Shown here: in pieces, positions 53,198 through 63,076 of the stretch
Layout: every line of letters starts with the position of its first letter
Position numbering within the stretch: position 1 is the first letter of the stretch
DNA from: Desulfovibrio psychrotolerans
Lineage (GTDB): Bacteria; Desulfobacterota; Desulfovibrionia; Desulfovibrionales; Desulfovibrionaceae
Length of the DNA: 64,000 nt
Direction of reading: 5' to 3'
Assembly (NCBI RefSeq): GCF_013340305.1
Contig: NZ_BLVP01000007.1
Location: 1 to 64,000, forward strand
Made by a program: the position numbers and the translations under genes
Notes under the pieces: generated by a model
Databases searched by the model: none
What the model saw: only the letters and a program-made list of their open reading frames with translations
What the model was told of the DNA's origin: nothing

Positions 53198-54073
53198 TTA
53201 CAGAAGGTGGGAAACAAGCGCGCGGATGTGCTCGGCATCCAGCCTGCTATCAAGCTGCTGTTCAAACCGCTGCGCATCACGCACAAAGCGCCTGAGCAGC
53301 GCAGAAGCGTTGTCACTCAAAGCTATACCTCCGTCCTGCCTGCTGTGCAACAGGGCGTCGGCTGTGTAGAGTATGGCCGCACCACGCTTATGCGAGGCGG
53401 CCAGATGTGGCTGATGATGCCAGCTTATGGGCTCGGTAAGCGCCTCAGGCAGATTCCAGTAGGAAAGCACATGGGCGGCGATGACCGCATGGTCCACGCC
53501 CCAGTAGCGGTCTTCAGCCTGCACATCCGAAAGACCATCGCGCTCCCGCATGTTGCGGATGGCAGCCCATGTGAGCGGCCTGAATGCGGCGATAAACAGT
53601 TTGCCGAGATCATGCAGCAAACCGGCAGTGTACAGGGTGTCCGGGTCCACCTGCTCGCCTGCTTCCATGGCGTGACGGGCGATAAGCCGCGCGGCTTCGC
53701 CCACGCTCACCTGATGCACCCAGTAATCGGCAAGGGCAAACTGCCGGGGCAGCTTTCTGCTTGCCGTCACATCAGAAATACTCAGTGAAAGCACAAGGTT
53801 GCGAACTTCTTTCATGCCCAGAACAGCCACGGCACGGGAAACGGAAGACACCTCGGACTGCAGGCCATAGTATGCCGAATTGGCCATGGAAAGCACCCGC
53901 GCCGCAATGCCCTGCCCGCGCGATATCGTCTGTGCCACCGCCTCCAGCGAGGCGGGAGAGGTATCGGATGTCTGGGAAAAAAGCTCACGCAACTGGCCCG
54001 CCTCGTAGGGCAGTTCCTGCATGCTCTGCAGCAGATCGCTCAGAAATTCCTGCGCTTCAAGATGATGCTGCAT
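53198..54073 (-). CDS. HDOD-domain signalling protein
   Basis: This 291-residue protein is almost entirely an HDOD domain (about 15-215): SMANSAYYGLQSEVSSVSRA then VLGMKEVRNLVLSLS, and GLLHDLGKLFIAAF, which retains the His-Asp pair many HDOD proteins lose. HDOD proteins act as regulators of chemotaxis, c-di-GMP or stress signalling and seldom show hydrolase activity. No partner domain is fused. It lies between recJ and the TPR gene on the same strand. The gap 54074-54240 has no gene. Confidence 0.85.
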   Translation of the reverse strand: MQHHLEAQEFLSDLLQSMQELPYEAGQLRELFSQTSDTSPASLEAVAQTISRGQGIAARVLSMANSAYYGLQSEVSSVSRAVAVLGMKEVRNLVLSLSISDVTASRKLPRQFALADYWVHQVSVGEAARLIARHAMEAGEQVDPDTLYTAGLLHDLGKLFIAAFRPLTWAAIRNMRERDGLSDVQAEDRYWGVDHAVIAAHVLSYWNLPEALTEPISWHHQPHLAASHKRGAAILYTADALLHSRQDGGIALSDNASALLRRFVRDAQRFEQQLDSRLDAEHIRALVSHLL

Positions 54074-54240
54074 TATTCACCCCGCTCCCGATAAACCACA
54101 GAAAATCGCTCTCCTGCCTGCCCTTATGTTTCTCTGCACAGCGGCATCCGTTCATGCCAGCCCGGTGCGGGCATTCGGATACACGCAGAGTACGCCTGAA
54201 CATTCACAAAAGCGCAGTTTCCTCCCCCTGAGAAAACGCC

Positions 54241-55296
54241 TTAATCGATGATAATGGGAGCGGATTTCCCGGCCTTCTTCTCAGCTTCCTGTCCGGCCTG
54301 CGCTTCACCTTTTTCCGCGGCAGATTTGCCGGGCTTTGCAGCGGCGTCTGCATCGGCGTGCGCGTTACCCTGTTCCGGGTCCTGCACGGTCGCCTCTGCG
54401 CCGGAAGCCCCCTCGTCCTGCGCCTTGCGCGCCTTTATGGCCTGTGCACACTTCACCAACTGGGCGTCCACATCGGCTGCCTTGTCTCTGGGCACCAGTT
54501 CCTTCTGTTTGAGCCACATAAGAAACTTCACAGCGGCATCCAGCGCAGGATTCAGGGCAAGGCAACGGAAAAGATAATCCACGCAGGCGGCGTAGTCCTG
54601 CTTGTCCAGACATACACGGGCGATATTGTAGAACAGGTTTTCGTCTTCGCCGGAAAGTTCCAGCGCCTTGGCATAGTAGTCCATAGCCTGCGTGTGCATC
54701 TTGTTCTTGCGCAGGTTGATGCCGAATTCGTTGAAAAGATGCTTGTGCTCCTCGTCAAACGCGGCCTCCAGCTTGACCAGCCGCTCAAAGATATTGTCCG
54801 CCTTGTCCGTCTCGCCCCTGTCCAGATAGGTCAGGCCGAGCCCGAAGTTGGCGCGCACGTTCTCTTCGTCCACCTTAAGGGCATTTCCGTATTCGAACTC
54901 GGCGCTGAACCCCTCGCCCCGCTGGCGATGCCGGTCGGCACGGGCAATGGTTTTGTTCAGCTCCTTCATCTTGGGGAACACGGTCTGCACATAAAATTCC
55001 GGTTCCGGCTGAAACTTCTCGATAACGTCTTCCAGCGTCACGGTTCGTTTGGGACCGGAGGGAACATAATTGGCATTCAGCGGCTGTATCATGATACTGC
55101 CATCCGACTCCTCCACAAACCAAAAAGCCTTCTGCACGGTTTTCCGCACAGTGGTGCCCGCGCCCACCTTTTTGACTTCCTGCGTGGAGAAAATGCCCTT
55201 GATGGGCTCGCGTCCCTTGCCCGCCTCAGAGTGCCCCGCTTTTGCACCCTGTTCCTTCCGGTCACCCTGTATTTCCTGCCCGGTCAGTTCTGCCAT
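54241..55296 (-). CDS. TPR-repeat protein at the end of the yicC-pyrF gene string
   Basis: This 351-residue cytoplasmic protein has an N-terminal region IKGIFSTQEVKKVGAGTTVR then KTVQKAFWFVEE, which resembles a conserved module of delta-proteobacterial TPR proteins. Three to four tetratricopeptide repeats (about 120-265) include NVRANFGLGLTYLDRGETDK and QAMDYYAKALELSGEDENLF. A Lys/Ala/Glu-rich tail of about 70 residues ends it. The ATG at 55296 has GGGAG upstream. It follows pyrF after 37 bases and is probably the last gene of that operon. The function is unknown. Confidence 0.8.
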   Translation of the reverse strand: MAELTGQEIQGDRKEQGAKAGHSEAGKGREPIKGIFSTQEVKKVGAGTTVRKTVQKAFWFVEESDGSIMIQPLNANYVPSGPKRTVTLEDVIEKFQPEPEFYVQTVFPKMKELNKTIARADRHRQRGEGFSAEFEYGNALKVDEENVRANFGLGLTYLDRGETDKADNIFERLVKLEAAFDEEHKHLFNEFGINLRKNKMHTQAMDYYAKALELSGEDENLFYNIARVCLDKQDYAACVDYLFRCLALNPALDAAVKFLMWLKQKELVPRDKAADVDAQLVKCAQAIKARKAQDEGASGAEATVQDPEQGNAHADADAAAKPGKSAAEKGEAQAGQEAEKKAGKSAPIIID

Positions 55297-55333
55297 ATCC
55301 GCTCCCAAGGGTCTGCGGGCCTGCTGCCCGCCG

Positions 55334-56032
55334 TTATTCCGCCACCCGCATGGCCTCCAGAATCTCCCGCGCCGCGCGGGCAGGGTCTTCGGCACCCGTT
55401 ATGGGCCTGCCTACCACAAGAAAGTCCGAACCCGCTTTCACCGCCTCGCCCGGCGTCATGGTCCGCCGCTGGTCATCACCTGCGACATGCGGCCGTATTC
55501 CCGGAGTAAGACAAAAATATGATTTTCCACAACTCTTTTTTATTTCCGCCACCTCGTGCCCGGAACAGACCACACCGTCCAGACCCCAGGCGTGCCCCGA
55601 AACAGCCAGTTGGCGTACGGTGTCATCCAGCGAACCGAAACCGGCGGACAGGTCTTCCTGCGCCATGGAGGTAAGCACCGTCACCCCAAGCAGCAGGGGC
55701 CGGGGCCCTGTTTCCATAGCTCCCTCGCGCAATCCCTCCACGGCGGCGCGGGCCATGCGCTCTCCGCCCATGAGATGGATGTTCAGCATATCCACGCCGT
55801 GCCGCACGCCGGAACGCACCGCACCTCGCACGGTGTTGGGTATGTCGAAGAACTTCATGTCCAGAAAAACACGGAAGTCCATATCCTTCAACCGGTCAAT
55901 GAGGTCCGGCCCCGTCGCCGTAAACAGCTCCAGCCCCACCTTTACCCACACACCGGAACCACGCAGCCTCCCGGCCATGGACAGAGCCTCATCAGCACCG
56001 GGATAATCCAGTGCCACCACAAGCTCAGACAT
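55334..56032 (-). CDS. pyrF: Orotidine 5'-phosphate decarboxylase
   Basis: This 232-residue enzyme makes UMP from OMP, the last step of pyrimidine synthesis. It carries the catalytic DxKxxD array in [20 protein letters not shown], the ligand contact [10 protein letters not shown] and the phosphate-binding loop FLVVGRPIT. Its length is that of the short bacterial form. The ATG overlaps the end of gmk by 8 bases, so translation is coupled. Confidence 0.95.
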   Translation of the reverse strand: MSELVVALDYPGADEALSMAGRLRGSGVWVKVGLELFTATGPDLIDRLKDMDFRVFLDMKFFDIPNTVRGAVRSGVRHGVDMLNIHLMGGERMARAAVEGLREGAMETGPRPLLLGVTVLTSMAQEDLSAGFGSLDDTVRQLAVSGHAWGLDGVVCSGHEVAEIKKSCGKSYFCLTPGIRPHVAGDDQRRTMTPGEAVKAGSDFLVVGRPITGAEDPARAAREILEAMRVAE

Positions 56033-56711
56033 CGTCCCTCCAATCCTTCATAATGCGCCCCACAAGGCCGGGATGACACGCTGGCGAGAGGGTTGCCGCA
56101 AGATAGGCGCTGCGCAGTTCGTCATACGCGCGGTCCAGTTCATCGTTCACAATCCAGGCGTTGAACCAGTGAGCCTGCTGCATTTCCTTTTCCGCATTGG
56201 CCAGCCGCTTGGCGATAACCGCCTCCGAGTCCGTGCCGCGCCCGCGCAGACGCCGTTCCAGCTCGCTGCGTGAAGGCGGCAGGATAAACACATAGCAGCC
56301 CTGCTTCAGGCTGCCCTGCAACTGGCTTGCCCCCTGCACGTCTATATCAAAGATGATGTCCCGGCCCTCTGCCAGCTTCTGCAAGGTGGCATCGCGCGGG
56401 GTGCCATAGTAGTTGCCGTGCACCTCTGCCCATTCGGCAAAGAATCCCTCTTCACGCTTTGCAAAAAATTCCTGTTCGGAAACAAACACGTAGTCCCGCC
56501 CGTGCACCTCTCCCTCCCGGGGCTGGCGCGTGGTGTGAGAAACGGAAAATTCAAACCGGGGAAACTCCGCAAGCAGCCGCTTGGTGAGCGTGGTCTTGCC
56601 CGTGCCTGAGGGGGCGCACATCACCAGTACGATGCCGGTGCGCTCGGCCTCCGCGCGTTCGCGCCGCGATGTCGGGCGCACGTCCGTGGTTTCCGTCGCG
56701 TCAAGCGCCAT
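56025..56711 (-). CDS. gmk: Guanylate kinase
   Basis: This 228-residue enzyme phosphorylates GMP to GDP. It has the P-loop [11 protein letters not shown], the GMP-binding [20 protein letters not shown] and the [10 protein letters not shown] motif, and the lid arginines in [17 protein letters not shown]. It has a 25-residue N-terminal extension compared with the E. coli enzyme. Its ATG overlaps the stop of remA as TAATG. Confidence 0.95.
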   Translation of the reverse strand: MALDATETTDVRPTSRRERAEAERTGIVLVMCAPSGTGKTTLTKRLLAEFPRFEFSVSHTTRQPREGEVHGRDYVFVSEQEFFAKREEGFFAEWAEVHGNYYGTPRDATLQKLAEGRDIIFDIDVQGASQLQGSLKQGCYVFILPPSRSELERRLRGRGTDSEAVIAKRLANAEKEMQQAHWFNAWIVNDELDRAYDELRSAYLAATLSPACHPGLVGRIMKDWRDDV

Positions 56712-56965
56712 TATGCATCATCCTCCTGCGTGAATCGTTGCCCTACGGTCTCCGCCTGAATGGCGGACAATATGACGTGGTTGGAATCCGTGACCAGCAC
56801 GGAGCGGGTCTTTCTGCCCTGCGTGGCATCTATGAGCCGCCCTTCCGCCCTTGCGTCCTCGCGCACGCGGCGCATGGGGGCGGATGTGGGGCTGTATATG
56901 CCCACAATGCGGTTCGCCACCACAAAGTTACCGAATCCTATGTTCAGAAGCCTGTTCGCCTTCAT
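56711..56965 (-). CDS. remA: RemA/DUF370 family DNA-binding regulator
   Basis: This 84-residue protein is of the RemA family, with [40 protein letters not shown] and [18 protein letters not shown]. In Bacillus RemA forms arc-shaped assemblies that bind and activate matrix genes; the role in this lineage is not known. The ATG at 56965 lies 8 bases after yicC and its stop overlaps gmk, fitting the conserved yicC-remA-gmk order. Confidence 0.9.
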   Translation of the reverse strand: MKANRLLNIGFGNFVVANRIVGIYSPTSAPMRRVREDARAEGRLIDATQGRKTRSVLVTDSNHVILSAIQAETVGQRFTQEDDA

Positions 56966-56972
56966 GCCGTCA

Positions 56973-57854
56973 CTACTCCAGATTCTGCACCTGCTCGCGG
57001 CACTTTTCCATCTCGTTCTTAAAATCCACCACAAGGTGCGAAATCTGGGCATCCTGCACCTTGTTGCCGCAGGTATTTATCTCGCGGAAGCACTCCTGCA
57101 GGGTAAAATCCAAACGCTTGCCCGCATCGCCGCCGGACCGCATAAGCTCCTTCAGACGACCAAGGTGCGTGTTCAGACGGGTTATTTCCTCACTCACATC
57201 CAACTTGTCGGAAAGCAGGGTTATCTCCTGCAGAAAGCGCTGTTCGTCCAATTCCGACTCGTTGCGGGCAAGCACTTCACGCAGCCGCTCACGTACCTGG
57301 GCAAAGCGGTCTTCCTTTATCTGGGGCGCGCGCTCCTGAATCACGGCAGTCCATTCTTCCAGACGGACAATGCGCTCCAGCATGTCGCGCTCCAGCGCCA
57401 CGGCCTCCGCCTCGCGCGAGCGGTTCCAGTCTTCAAGAGCATCGGCAAGGCCTTCTTCCAGACGGGTTATAAACGCCTCGTCCAGCTCCGCCCCTGCGTC
57501 ATCCCACAAAAAATTCATGGACAACAGCCGGTTGTAGTCCGGAGAAAACGCATCACCCCGCGCCTGTGCAAACAAGGCAAGCCTGTCCAGCATGGCTGCA
57601 GCCTGAGGCGCATTAAAGGTCACGGCCATAAGCCCTTCGCGGTGCACCTGCAGGTTGAGCGAAATATCTACCCTGCCCCGCGAGGCAAACCTGCGCACTA
57701 CTTTTTCGAACCGTGCCTCGGCAGAACGCACCATCACGGGCAGACGCCACTTCACATCCAGATGTCTGCTGTTCACGCTTCTGGCTTCCCATGTCATGGT
57801 AAAGCCGTCCCCTTCCATGAAGCTCCGTCCGAAACCCGTCATACTTCTCAGCAT
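56973..57854 (-). CDS. yicC: YicC-family endoribonuclease/stress protein
   Basis: This 293-residue protein begins [11 protein letters not shown] and has the N-terminal YicC domain with [18 protein letters not shown]. The C-terminal DUF1732 domain has [20 protein letters not shown] then [13 protein letters not shown]. YicC proteins of E. coli have been linked to RNA degradation. It is the first gene of the operon that continues through remA, gmk, pyrF and a TPR gene. The upstream gap (57855-58234) holds no gene and should contain the operon promoter. Confidence 0.92.
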   Translation of the reverse strand: MLRSMTGFGRSFMEGDGFTMTWEARSVNSRHLDVKWRLPVMVRSAEARFEKVVRRFASRGRVDISLNLQVHREGLMAVTFNAPQAAAMLDRLALFAQARGDAFSPDYNRLLSMNFLWDDAGAELDEAFITRLEEGLADALEDWNRSREAEAVALERDMLERIVRLEEWTAVIQERAPQIKEDRFAQVRERLREVLARNESELDEQRFLQEITLLSDKLDVSEEITRLNTHLGRLKELMRSGGDAGKRLDFTLQECFREINTCGNKVQDAQISHLVVDFKNEMEKCREQVQNLE

Positions 57855-58170
57855 CGCACGCCTCGCAATATGGCAACGCCCCGCATCAGGCAGGGCGGTA
57901 AAAGGCTTGAATTAGGGGATATCCGAAATCCCGTTGGGGGCACCGCGTCCGTGGTGCATGTGTTTGTCCGCACATCTGCGCGGGCAATGGCACACCCAAT
58001 GGTACGCCCAAAGGAATGCTCCCATACGCTACAACAGCCTGTTGTTCAAGCCGTACCCTAGCACACACCGCCTTTGCCGTCCGCTGTTTTCTCATGCCGC
58101 GCGCAGCGCAGCCGGGAACCTCCGGGCATGGCATCCGGTGCCGCCGTACCTGCGTTGCATTTTTACCAAC

Positions 58171-58255
58171 CGTGCCAGCGTTACTTCTGCCAAACGCGCC
58201 AGCGTTACTTCATGCCAAGCGCGCCAGCGCTACTTCATGCCGGACGCACCAGTAA
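58171..58255. repeat. 24-25 bp tandem repeat that includes the 3' end of mtaB
   Basis: Three copies and a partial of CGCGCCAGCGTTACTTCATG then CCAAG. The mtaB stop codon (at 58235) and its last codons are part of the repeat unit, so the array repeats the end of the gene. Confidence 0.9.
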
Positions 58256-59698
58256 CACCCCCTTACGCACGGCAACAGGCAAAGCCGCGCACATGCCGCG
58301 CGCACGGGCACCGGGGGGAAGTTCCGTAAACAGACACTCGGTATACATCTGCGAAATACCGCCCCGCACGCCGCCTGCCTGCGTCCGCGCAGCGTCTGCA
58401 TCTTCACCCTCCCGCTCGCCCTCATCCCCGGTACCGGAGGCCTGCAGCACCACGTTCTGCGGCACACCGGCCGACACAAGCTCCTGCAGAAACGCGGCCT
58501 TCTTTTCCGCCACCAACTCCCGCAGCACTCTGGCCCGCGCCGTCTTCACGGCACGTTCCAGTTGTCCGGGCATGGCCGCAGCAGCCGTGCCGGGGCGTCT
58601 TGAGTAGGGAAACACATGGGCATAGGTCAGCGGCATGGTCCGCACCGCTTCCAGCGTGCGGGCAAATTCGTTTTCCGTCTCTCCGGGAAATCCGGCGAGA
58701 ATGTCGGCTCCCAAGCCGAACAAGGGCCACACGCCACGCAATTCTTCCAGAAACGTCTGCAGAGAATCCACGGCATAATGACCGCGCCCCATACGCTTCA
58801 GCACCGCGTCATCGCCGGACTGCATGGAAATGTGCAGATGCGGTGCCACAAGACGCGATGCCGCCAGCGTGTCCAGCGCGTTGCGGTCCAACTGTCCCGG
58901 TTCGAGGGAAGAAAGACGCAGCCGCGCCCTGCCCGCCCACTCCCCGCCAAGCGCGTGCTCCAGCGTGCGCACAAGCATCCAGAAATCCGGCCGCCCCTGT
59001 CCGTTTCCCGTTTCCGGCAGGTCTCTGCCGTACTGACGCAAATTCACTCCAGACAGGATTATCTCGCGGAATCCGGATTCCAGCAGCGCACGCGCCTCGG
59101 CCACAATCTCCGCCATGTCACGGGAGCGCGACCGCCCGCGCGTGAGCGGAACAATGCAGTAGGTGCAGCGGTGGGAGCAGCCGTCCTGCACCTTCACCAC
59201 GGCGCGGGCCCGGGAATACCCTGTAACGGCAAAGTCGGGAAAGCTGCTCGGAGTCGCAGGCGTTACAGACGGTGCACAGGAGCCTTCGATAAGGCGACCG
59301 ACATCAGCCGATTCAGGCAATACAGGTTCCATGGCCGCCGCCCGTTCCGCAGCAGCACCGCCGGGCCATGCCTTAAGGCTGGCCTTTTCTTCCTGCGGCA
59401 CCACAAGCGACACCCCCGGCAACGAGGCCAGTTCCTTGCGCATAACCTGCGCGGCACAACCAGTGATGACAATGCGCGCCTGCGGATTGTCTCTGTGCAT
59501 CTTGCGCACAGCCGCCCGCAACTCACGCACCGCCTTGGCGGTCACGGCGCAGGAGTTTACCAGCACCACGCCGGCATCCTCTGCCCGGTTCACCTCGCAA
59601 AAGCCCCGGCGCAGCCATTCCTCGCGCAGGGCCTGCGTTTCATACTGATTGATCTTGCACCCGTGGGTAGACATGAAAAAGGAGAACGCTTCACGCAT
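58235..59698 (-). CDS. mtaB: tRNA t6A37 methylthiotransferase MtaB
   Basis: This 487-residue radical-SAM enzyme adds a methylthio group to t6A at position 37 of tRNA. The N-terminal UPF0004 domain has three cluster Cys (STHGCKINQYETQAL, VLVNSCAVTAKA, VITGCAAQVM). The radical-SAM motif is CSHRCTYC, and SSLEPGQLDRNALD then HISMQSGDDAVLKRMGR follows. A TRAM-like C-terminus is only weakly visible and carries a low-complexity insert. The ATG at 59698 has GGAG 5 bases upstream. Its 3' end lies in a tandem repeat. The gap 59699-59931 has no gene. Confidence 0.9.
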   Translation of the reverse strand: MREAFSFFMSTHGCKINQYETQALREEWLRRGFCEVNRAEDAGVVLVNSCAVTAKAVRELRAAVRKMHRDNPQARIVITGCAAQVMRKELASLPGVSLVVPQEEKASLKAWPGGAAAERAAAMEPVLPESADVGRLIEGSCAPSVTPATPSSFPDFAVTGYSRARAVVKVQDGCSHRCTYCIVPLTRGRSRSRDMAEIVAEARALLESGFREIILSGVNLRQYGRDLPETGNGQGRPDFWMLVRTLEHALGGEWAGRARLRLSSLEPGQLDRNALDTLAASRLVAPHLHISMQSGDDAVLKRMGRGHYAVDSLQTFLEELRGVWPLFGLGADILAGFPGETENEFARTLEAVRTMPLTYAHVFPYSRRPGTAAAAMPGQLERAVKTARARVLRELVAEKKAAFLQELVSAGVPQNVVLQASGTGDEGEREGEDADAARTQAGGVRGGISQMYTECLFTELPPGARARGMCAALPVAVRKGVLLVRPA

Positions 59699-59931
59699 GC
59701 CGACTCCGGCTCCACGCCTCCATTGCCGTGCCCGCACGATGCGCTGTTACGCGCCTGACACATATAGTTCGGAATAACATTGTATCCTGCATACTTCACA
59801 CGGTTCAAAACACAGCACGGCCAGATGCACGCACTGGCTGCCGTTCTGGCTGCCACTCAGATGACTGCACCGGCTGCCGGAAATCCTGCACCTCCGCATC
59901 GGTTCAGAAACGGAGTATGCACAACGAACAG

Positions 59932-61431
59932 CTAGCGGCGCTGTCCGCCGAAAGGCAGCACCACAAGCCCCATCATCCTGTCATAAAACCAGTCACGGCT
60001 CACGTCCGAGCGTTCCTCGGCAAAACGTACGGTGGTAATGACGGTTCTGCCCACCACAGCTCGGCCTTCCCTGCCTTCCCACTGGGTGCGTGCGCCCCAT
60101 ACGCTATGCAGCAGGAGCGGTTCCCCCGTCTGGGCATCCTGCCCCAGATACAGCCCTATGTGCCCACGGAACCAGATGAGGCTGTAGAACGGAATGCCCT
60201 GCTCCAGAATGATGTCCCGCTTGCCCGCCACGGTCATGCCTTCCAGCGAGACCAGCGTTCCGCCGCGCCTGCCCTGCTGGGCAGAATTACGGGGCAGCCA
60301 GACGCCAAAGACGGTAAGCATATCGCGCATGGCTGCGGAGCAGTCTCTGTTTTCCAGCATCCCACCCCAGCCGTACAACTGCCCCATCATACCGTTGGCT
60401 ATGGTCGCCACGGCCTGCGCTGTGAGACGCAGCGGCAGACGCCCGGCAGCAGATGCCGAGAGCTCAGCCAGCACCATGACAGCGTTGCCGGCCACATCAC
60501 GAGCAGGCACAAACACCGTGAGCGGAGCGGCCACAACACCGGAAGCGTCCGCCATCCCTTCCCGCGTAGTGCCTTCCGGGCTGCTTCCTGTACTGTCGAT
60601 GCCACCAGACAACTGCTGGCCACCGCTTTCCGTCCCCGGCACCGCCTCTGCGGCTGGCACCAGCGGGAACACCGCGCCTATATGCGCCACGCCGGCAAAG
60701 GCTCCTTCCCGTGTACGCAAAAGCGTGCCGTCCCGCACAACAGCGGCGTACGCGCCGTTCCTGTAGGCGATGCAGAATGCCTCATCCGCCCAGCCGAAGG
60801 CGTCTGCGGGCAGCCAGCCGGAAACATGTCCCGCTTCCGCAAAGTACCATGCGCCATCCGCCGAAACGTGTGTCACCAGTACCGGAGTACCTATCCACAC
60901 AGCAGAATTTTGCATGTAATCAAAGGGATACCCTTCGCCCGCATTGGACGGATTATAGAAAAAAGGCTTGTCCGTGGGCATTACCCGGAAGCTGGCATTG
61001 CGGGTCACAATGGCGCGGCGCGACAGGGAAGGATATGCATCGCTCCGCTGCATGGCCACCAGCGCCTCCCAACGGGCCAGCGACCATGGCTGCAGGTTTT
61101 CCGCATACCCTGTGCGTGCACCGAAAACAGAGGTGCCCCAGAAGGCGTCCGCCGCTGTAAAACTGGGACCGGTAGCCAGCCACGGAGCAAAGAACCGTTG
61201 CAGGAAACGGGTATACATTTCCTGCTGCGCTTCAAGGGAAACCAGTGGTTCAGTGGCCTTCGGCGGCAGATACGCCGCCGCGTTCTGGGGCAGGCGTTGC
61301 AGGTCGGCCACGCCATCCAGACGCACCGGCTCCACATCCCTTGCCGCACCACAACCGGAAAGCACTCCAACTCCCGCAGCAAGCACCATACACGCAATGA
61401 ACCGCCCGCATATCCGCCATATTCTGGTCAT
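59932..61431 (-). CDS. SH3b - NlpC/P60 lipoprotein (cell-wall hydrolase)
   Basis: This 499-residue lipoprotein has a lipobox GVGVLSGCGAA (Cys about 27). An N-terminal helical region is followed by two SH3b-like domains (IVTRNASFRVMPTDKPFF and VVRDGTLLRTREG). The C-terminal NlpC/P60 peptidase has catalytic Cys in NRDCSAAMRDML and His in FRGHIGLYLGQ, with a third polar residue near LHSVWGART. A Gly/Ser-rich insert lies between the SH3b and peptidase parts. This layout is common in delta-proteobacteria and cuts peptide stems of peptidoglycan. AAGGA precedes the ATG. It is probably a housekeeping wall enzyme rather than a phage endolysin. Confidence 0.88.
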   Translation of the reverse strand: MTRIWRICGRFIACMVLAAGVGVLSGCGAARDVEPVRLDGVADLQRLPQNAAAYLPPKATEPLVSLEAQQEMYTRFLQRFFAPWLATGPSFTAADAFWGTSVFGARTGYAENLQPWSLARWEALVAMQRSDAYPSLSRRAIVTRNASFRVMPTDKPFFYNPSNAGEGYPFDYMQNSAVWIGTPVLVTHVSADGAWYFAEAGHVSGWLPADAFGWADEAFCIAYRNGAYAAVVRDGTLLRTREGAFAGVAHIGAVFPLVPAAEAVPGTESGGQQLSGGIDSTGSSPEGTTREGMADASGVVAAPLTVFVPARDVAGNAVMVLAELSASAAGRLPLRLTAQAVATIANGMMGQLYGWGGMLENRDCSAAMRDMLTVFGVWLPRNSAQQGRRGGTLVSLEGMTVAGKRDIILEQGIPFYSLIWFRGHIGLYLGQDAQTGEPLLLHSVWGARTQWEGREGRAVVGRTVITTVRFAEERSDVSRDWFYDRMMGLVVLPFGGQRR

Positions 61432-61550
61432 GCTTTTCCTTCCATCCTCTTGTATACTTCCGCACCGGCAGGGGGCCGCTCACGTGCCGCCCCATACGGC
61501 ATTCATTATTCCCGCACCGACAGGCCACGCCCATGGCCCCGTGTGCAGCA

Positions 61551-62087
61551 CTACATACGGGCAGACTGTGCGGGTGGCAACCAGTCCGGGGGCGGCATGC
61601 TCCCTGCCCGGCTCCTTTCCCATACCATCTCCGGCTGCAACGCACCCCGCTCCCACGCTCCGTTCACGCCGCAGGCACACACAGCACGGCGCAACGGTTC
61701 CTTCTCCGGCTGCCTCTCCGCTGCCTGCGGGTACTCCACCGCCAGCAGGCCGTATACGCCCGCCTTGCAGTCACCGTCCCGCCGTGCATCAGAAGCCCAG
61801 GCCCGTGCCTCGCGCTCACTCGCACAAAGATGGAATTCCACATCGCCGTCAGGCCATACGCACCGCACCAAAAATTCGTTCATCTTCAGGCATTCCCCAT
61901 ACATTTCCGCCAACTGCACACTCCCGGCCCGTTCTTGCAGTCCGTCACTGTGCTTCTTCTCCACCCGCTGCAAAACCCGAAACACCGCGCCCGTGCAACA
62001 AGCCCCTTCCGCAGCAAACCGCGATACGGCATCGGCCCCACATAGCGAACAGACATACCAACGTCCTGCTTCGCACAAAATGTGCAA
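61551..62087 (-). CDS. Hypothetical protein downstream of the repressor
   Basis: A frame of up to 178 residues directly after the repressor gene. It starts with a C-x2-C pair (WYVCSLCGADAVSRFAAEG), has a helical middle (CTGAVFRVLQRVEKKHSDGL) and a part reading FLVRCVWPDGDVEFHLCASE then REARAWASDARRDG. Only a TTG start is available at the mapped position, and the true start may be a few codons earlier; no clear ribosome-binding site is seen. Two shorter overlapping frames exist. I do not recognise it. It may be a phage accessory gene co-transcribed with the repressor. Confidence 0.4.
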   Translation of the reverse strand: MHILCEAGRWYVCSLCGADAVSRFAAEGACCTGAVFRVLQRVEKKHSDGLQERAGSVQLAEMYGECLKMNEFLVRCVWPDGDVEFHLCASEREARAWASDARRDGDCKAGVYGLLAVEYPQAAERQPEKEPLRRAVCACGVNGAWERGALQPEMVWERSRAGSMPPPDWLPPAQSARM

Positions 62088-62110
62088 AACCTTCCGTGCC
62101 GCATCCGGAC

Positions 62111-63040
62111 TCAGAACTCCTTGCCCGCCCAGATGACACGTCCGATTATCTCCCAGCTCAGGGATTCATCCGTCACATCCACCTCTATATCCTGATAAGC
62201 CAGTTCACGGTTGTCCCCCCGGAACAGATACCGCCCCGGAGCCCGGGAAAAACGCTTCACGTATATCTCGTCATGCACGCGGATAACGTAGATACGGTCC
62301 TCCACCAGCTCCCGGTCACGCTCGTTCACCAGACACATATCGCCGTTATGCAGGGTGTTTTCCATGGACCGTCCCATCACCTCCATAATTTTCAGGCGAG
62401 TGGTGTCCGTTGTTTTCTGCATTACCCAGTCCAGCCGGAAGGCATAGGCTCCCTCGCGTTCACCGCTGGTTTCCAGCGAACCGCCGCCTGCGCTGGGCCG
62501 GGCACGGGCCTTCTCCACCAGAACAAAGTCCTCGGCGAACTGCTCTTCATACGTCCGCTCAACGCGCTTTGCCCCGGCAGACCGACCGGGCAGAAGCGGC
62601 AGACTGCTGCGGTCCGCAGAAGCTGCCCGTCTGCCATCCATGCCGTCGGCATAGCCTGGCTCGTATGAGAATGGTCCGCCGCGCGGGCTGCCACCCACGG
62701 AACCGGCAGCCGCGGGGGGAGAAGCGGGAGAAGCGGGAGAACCACCGGGGTACCTTCCACCGGCAGGCGGTTCCGCGCCCCGTTCGCGCAAGCCTGCCCA
62801 AGGCGGCACAGGTGCCGCCTGCTGCAGCCACGCCTCATCCGCCATGTCCTCCAGATACTCTGTCACCCTGCCCAGATTAGCCCTGCTCGGGTGGCGTTCT
62901 CCGTTTTTCCAGGCGTACACGGTGCGCTCACTTACCCCGGCAATGCGCGCCAGTTCGGCAATACCGCCCACCAAGCCTATGGCCTCAACAATGAATTCCT
63001 GAATGCGCCAGTCAGAGCTAGCAGTATGCGTTGTATTCAT
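62111..63040 (-). CDS. CI-like repressor with S24 (LexA-type) peptidase domain
   Basis: This 309-residue regulator has an N-terminal helix-turn-helix (about 15-65, IAELARIAGVSERTVYAWKN), a long disordered Gly/Pro/Ala-rich linker and a C-terminal S24 domain. The catalytic Ser is in VMGRSMENTLHNGDMCLVN, the Lys in EIYVKRFSR, and a FRGDNREL-type end follows. Proteins of this design keep a prophage silent and are inactivated through RecA-stimulated self-cleavage. I take the ATG at 63040 rather than the GTG 18 bases upstream because that GTG lies between the -35 and the -10 of its own promoter. It is divergent from the small zinc-finger genes. Confidence 0.92.
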   Translation of the reverse strand: MNTTHTASSDWRIQEFIVEAIGLVGGIAELARIAGVSERTVYAWKNGERHPSRANLGRVTEYLEDMADEAWLQQAAPVPPWAGLRERGAEPPAGGRYPGGSPASPASPPAAAGSVGGSPRGGPFSYEPGYADGMDGRRAASADRSSLPLLPGRSAGAKRVERTYEEQFAEDFVLVEKARARPSAGGGSLETSGEREGAYAFRLDWVMQKTTDTTRLKIMEVMGRSMENTLHNGDMCLVNERDRELVEDRIYVIRVHDEIYVKRFSRAPGRYLFRGDNRELAYQDIEVDVTDESLSWEIIGRVIWAGKEF

Positions 63041-63048
63041 ATGCAGAA

Positions 63049-63076
63049 ATAATAGCACATTAAGTGGAAAAGTAAA
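63049..63076 (-). promoter_or_regulatory. Promoter of the repressor (PRM-like), nearly leaderless
   Basis: On the minus strand -35 TTTACT (63076-63071), a 16-bp spacer and -10 TATTAT (63054-63049). The expected transcript start falls about 3 bases before the ATG, leaving no room for a ribosome-binding site, as for lambda cI from PRM. Confidence 0.6.

Noticed and set aside
59932-61431. NlpC/P60 lipoprotein as the missing endolysin of the phage modules
   Set aside because: It has a lipoprotein signal and SH3b layout typical of host wall enzymes and lies 25 kb from module C.
59728-62136. 802-codon plus-strand frame opposite the NlpC/P60 gene
   Set aside because: Antisense shadow; the minus-strand gene has a lipobox and catalytic motifs.
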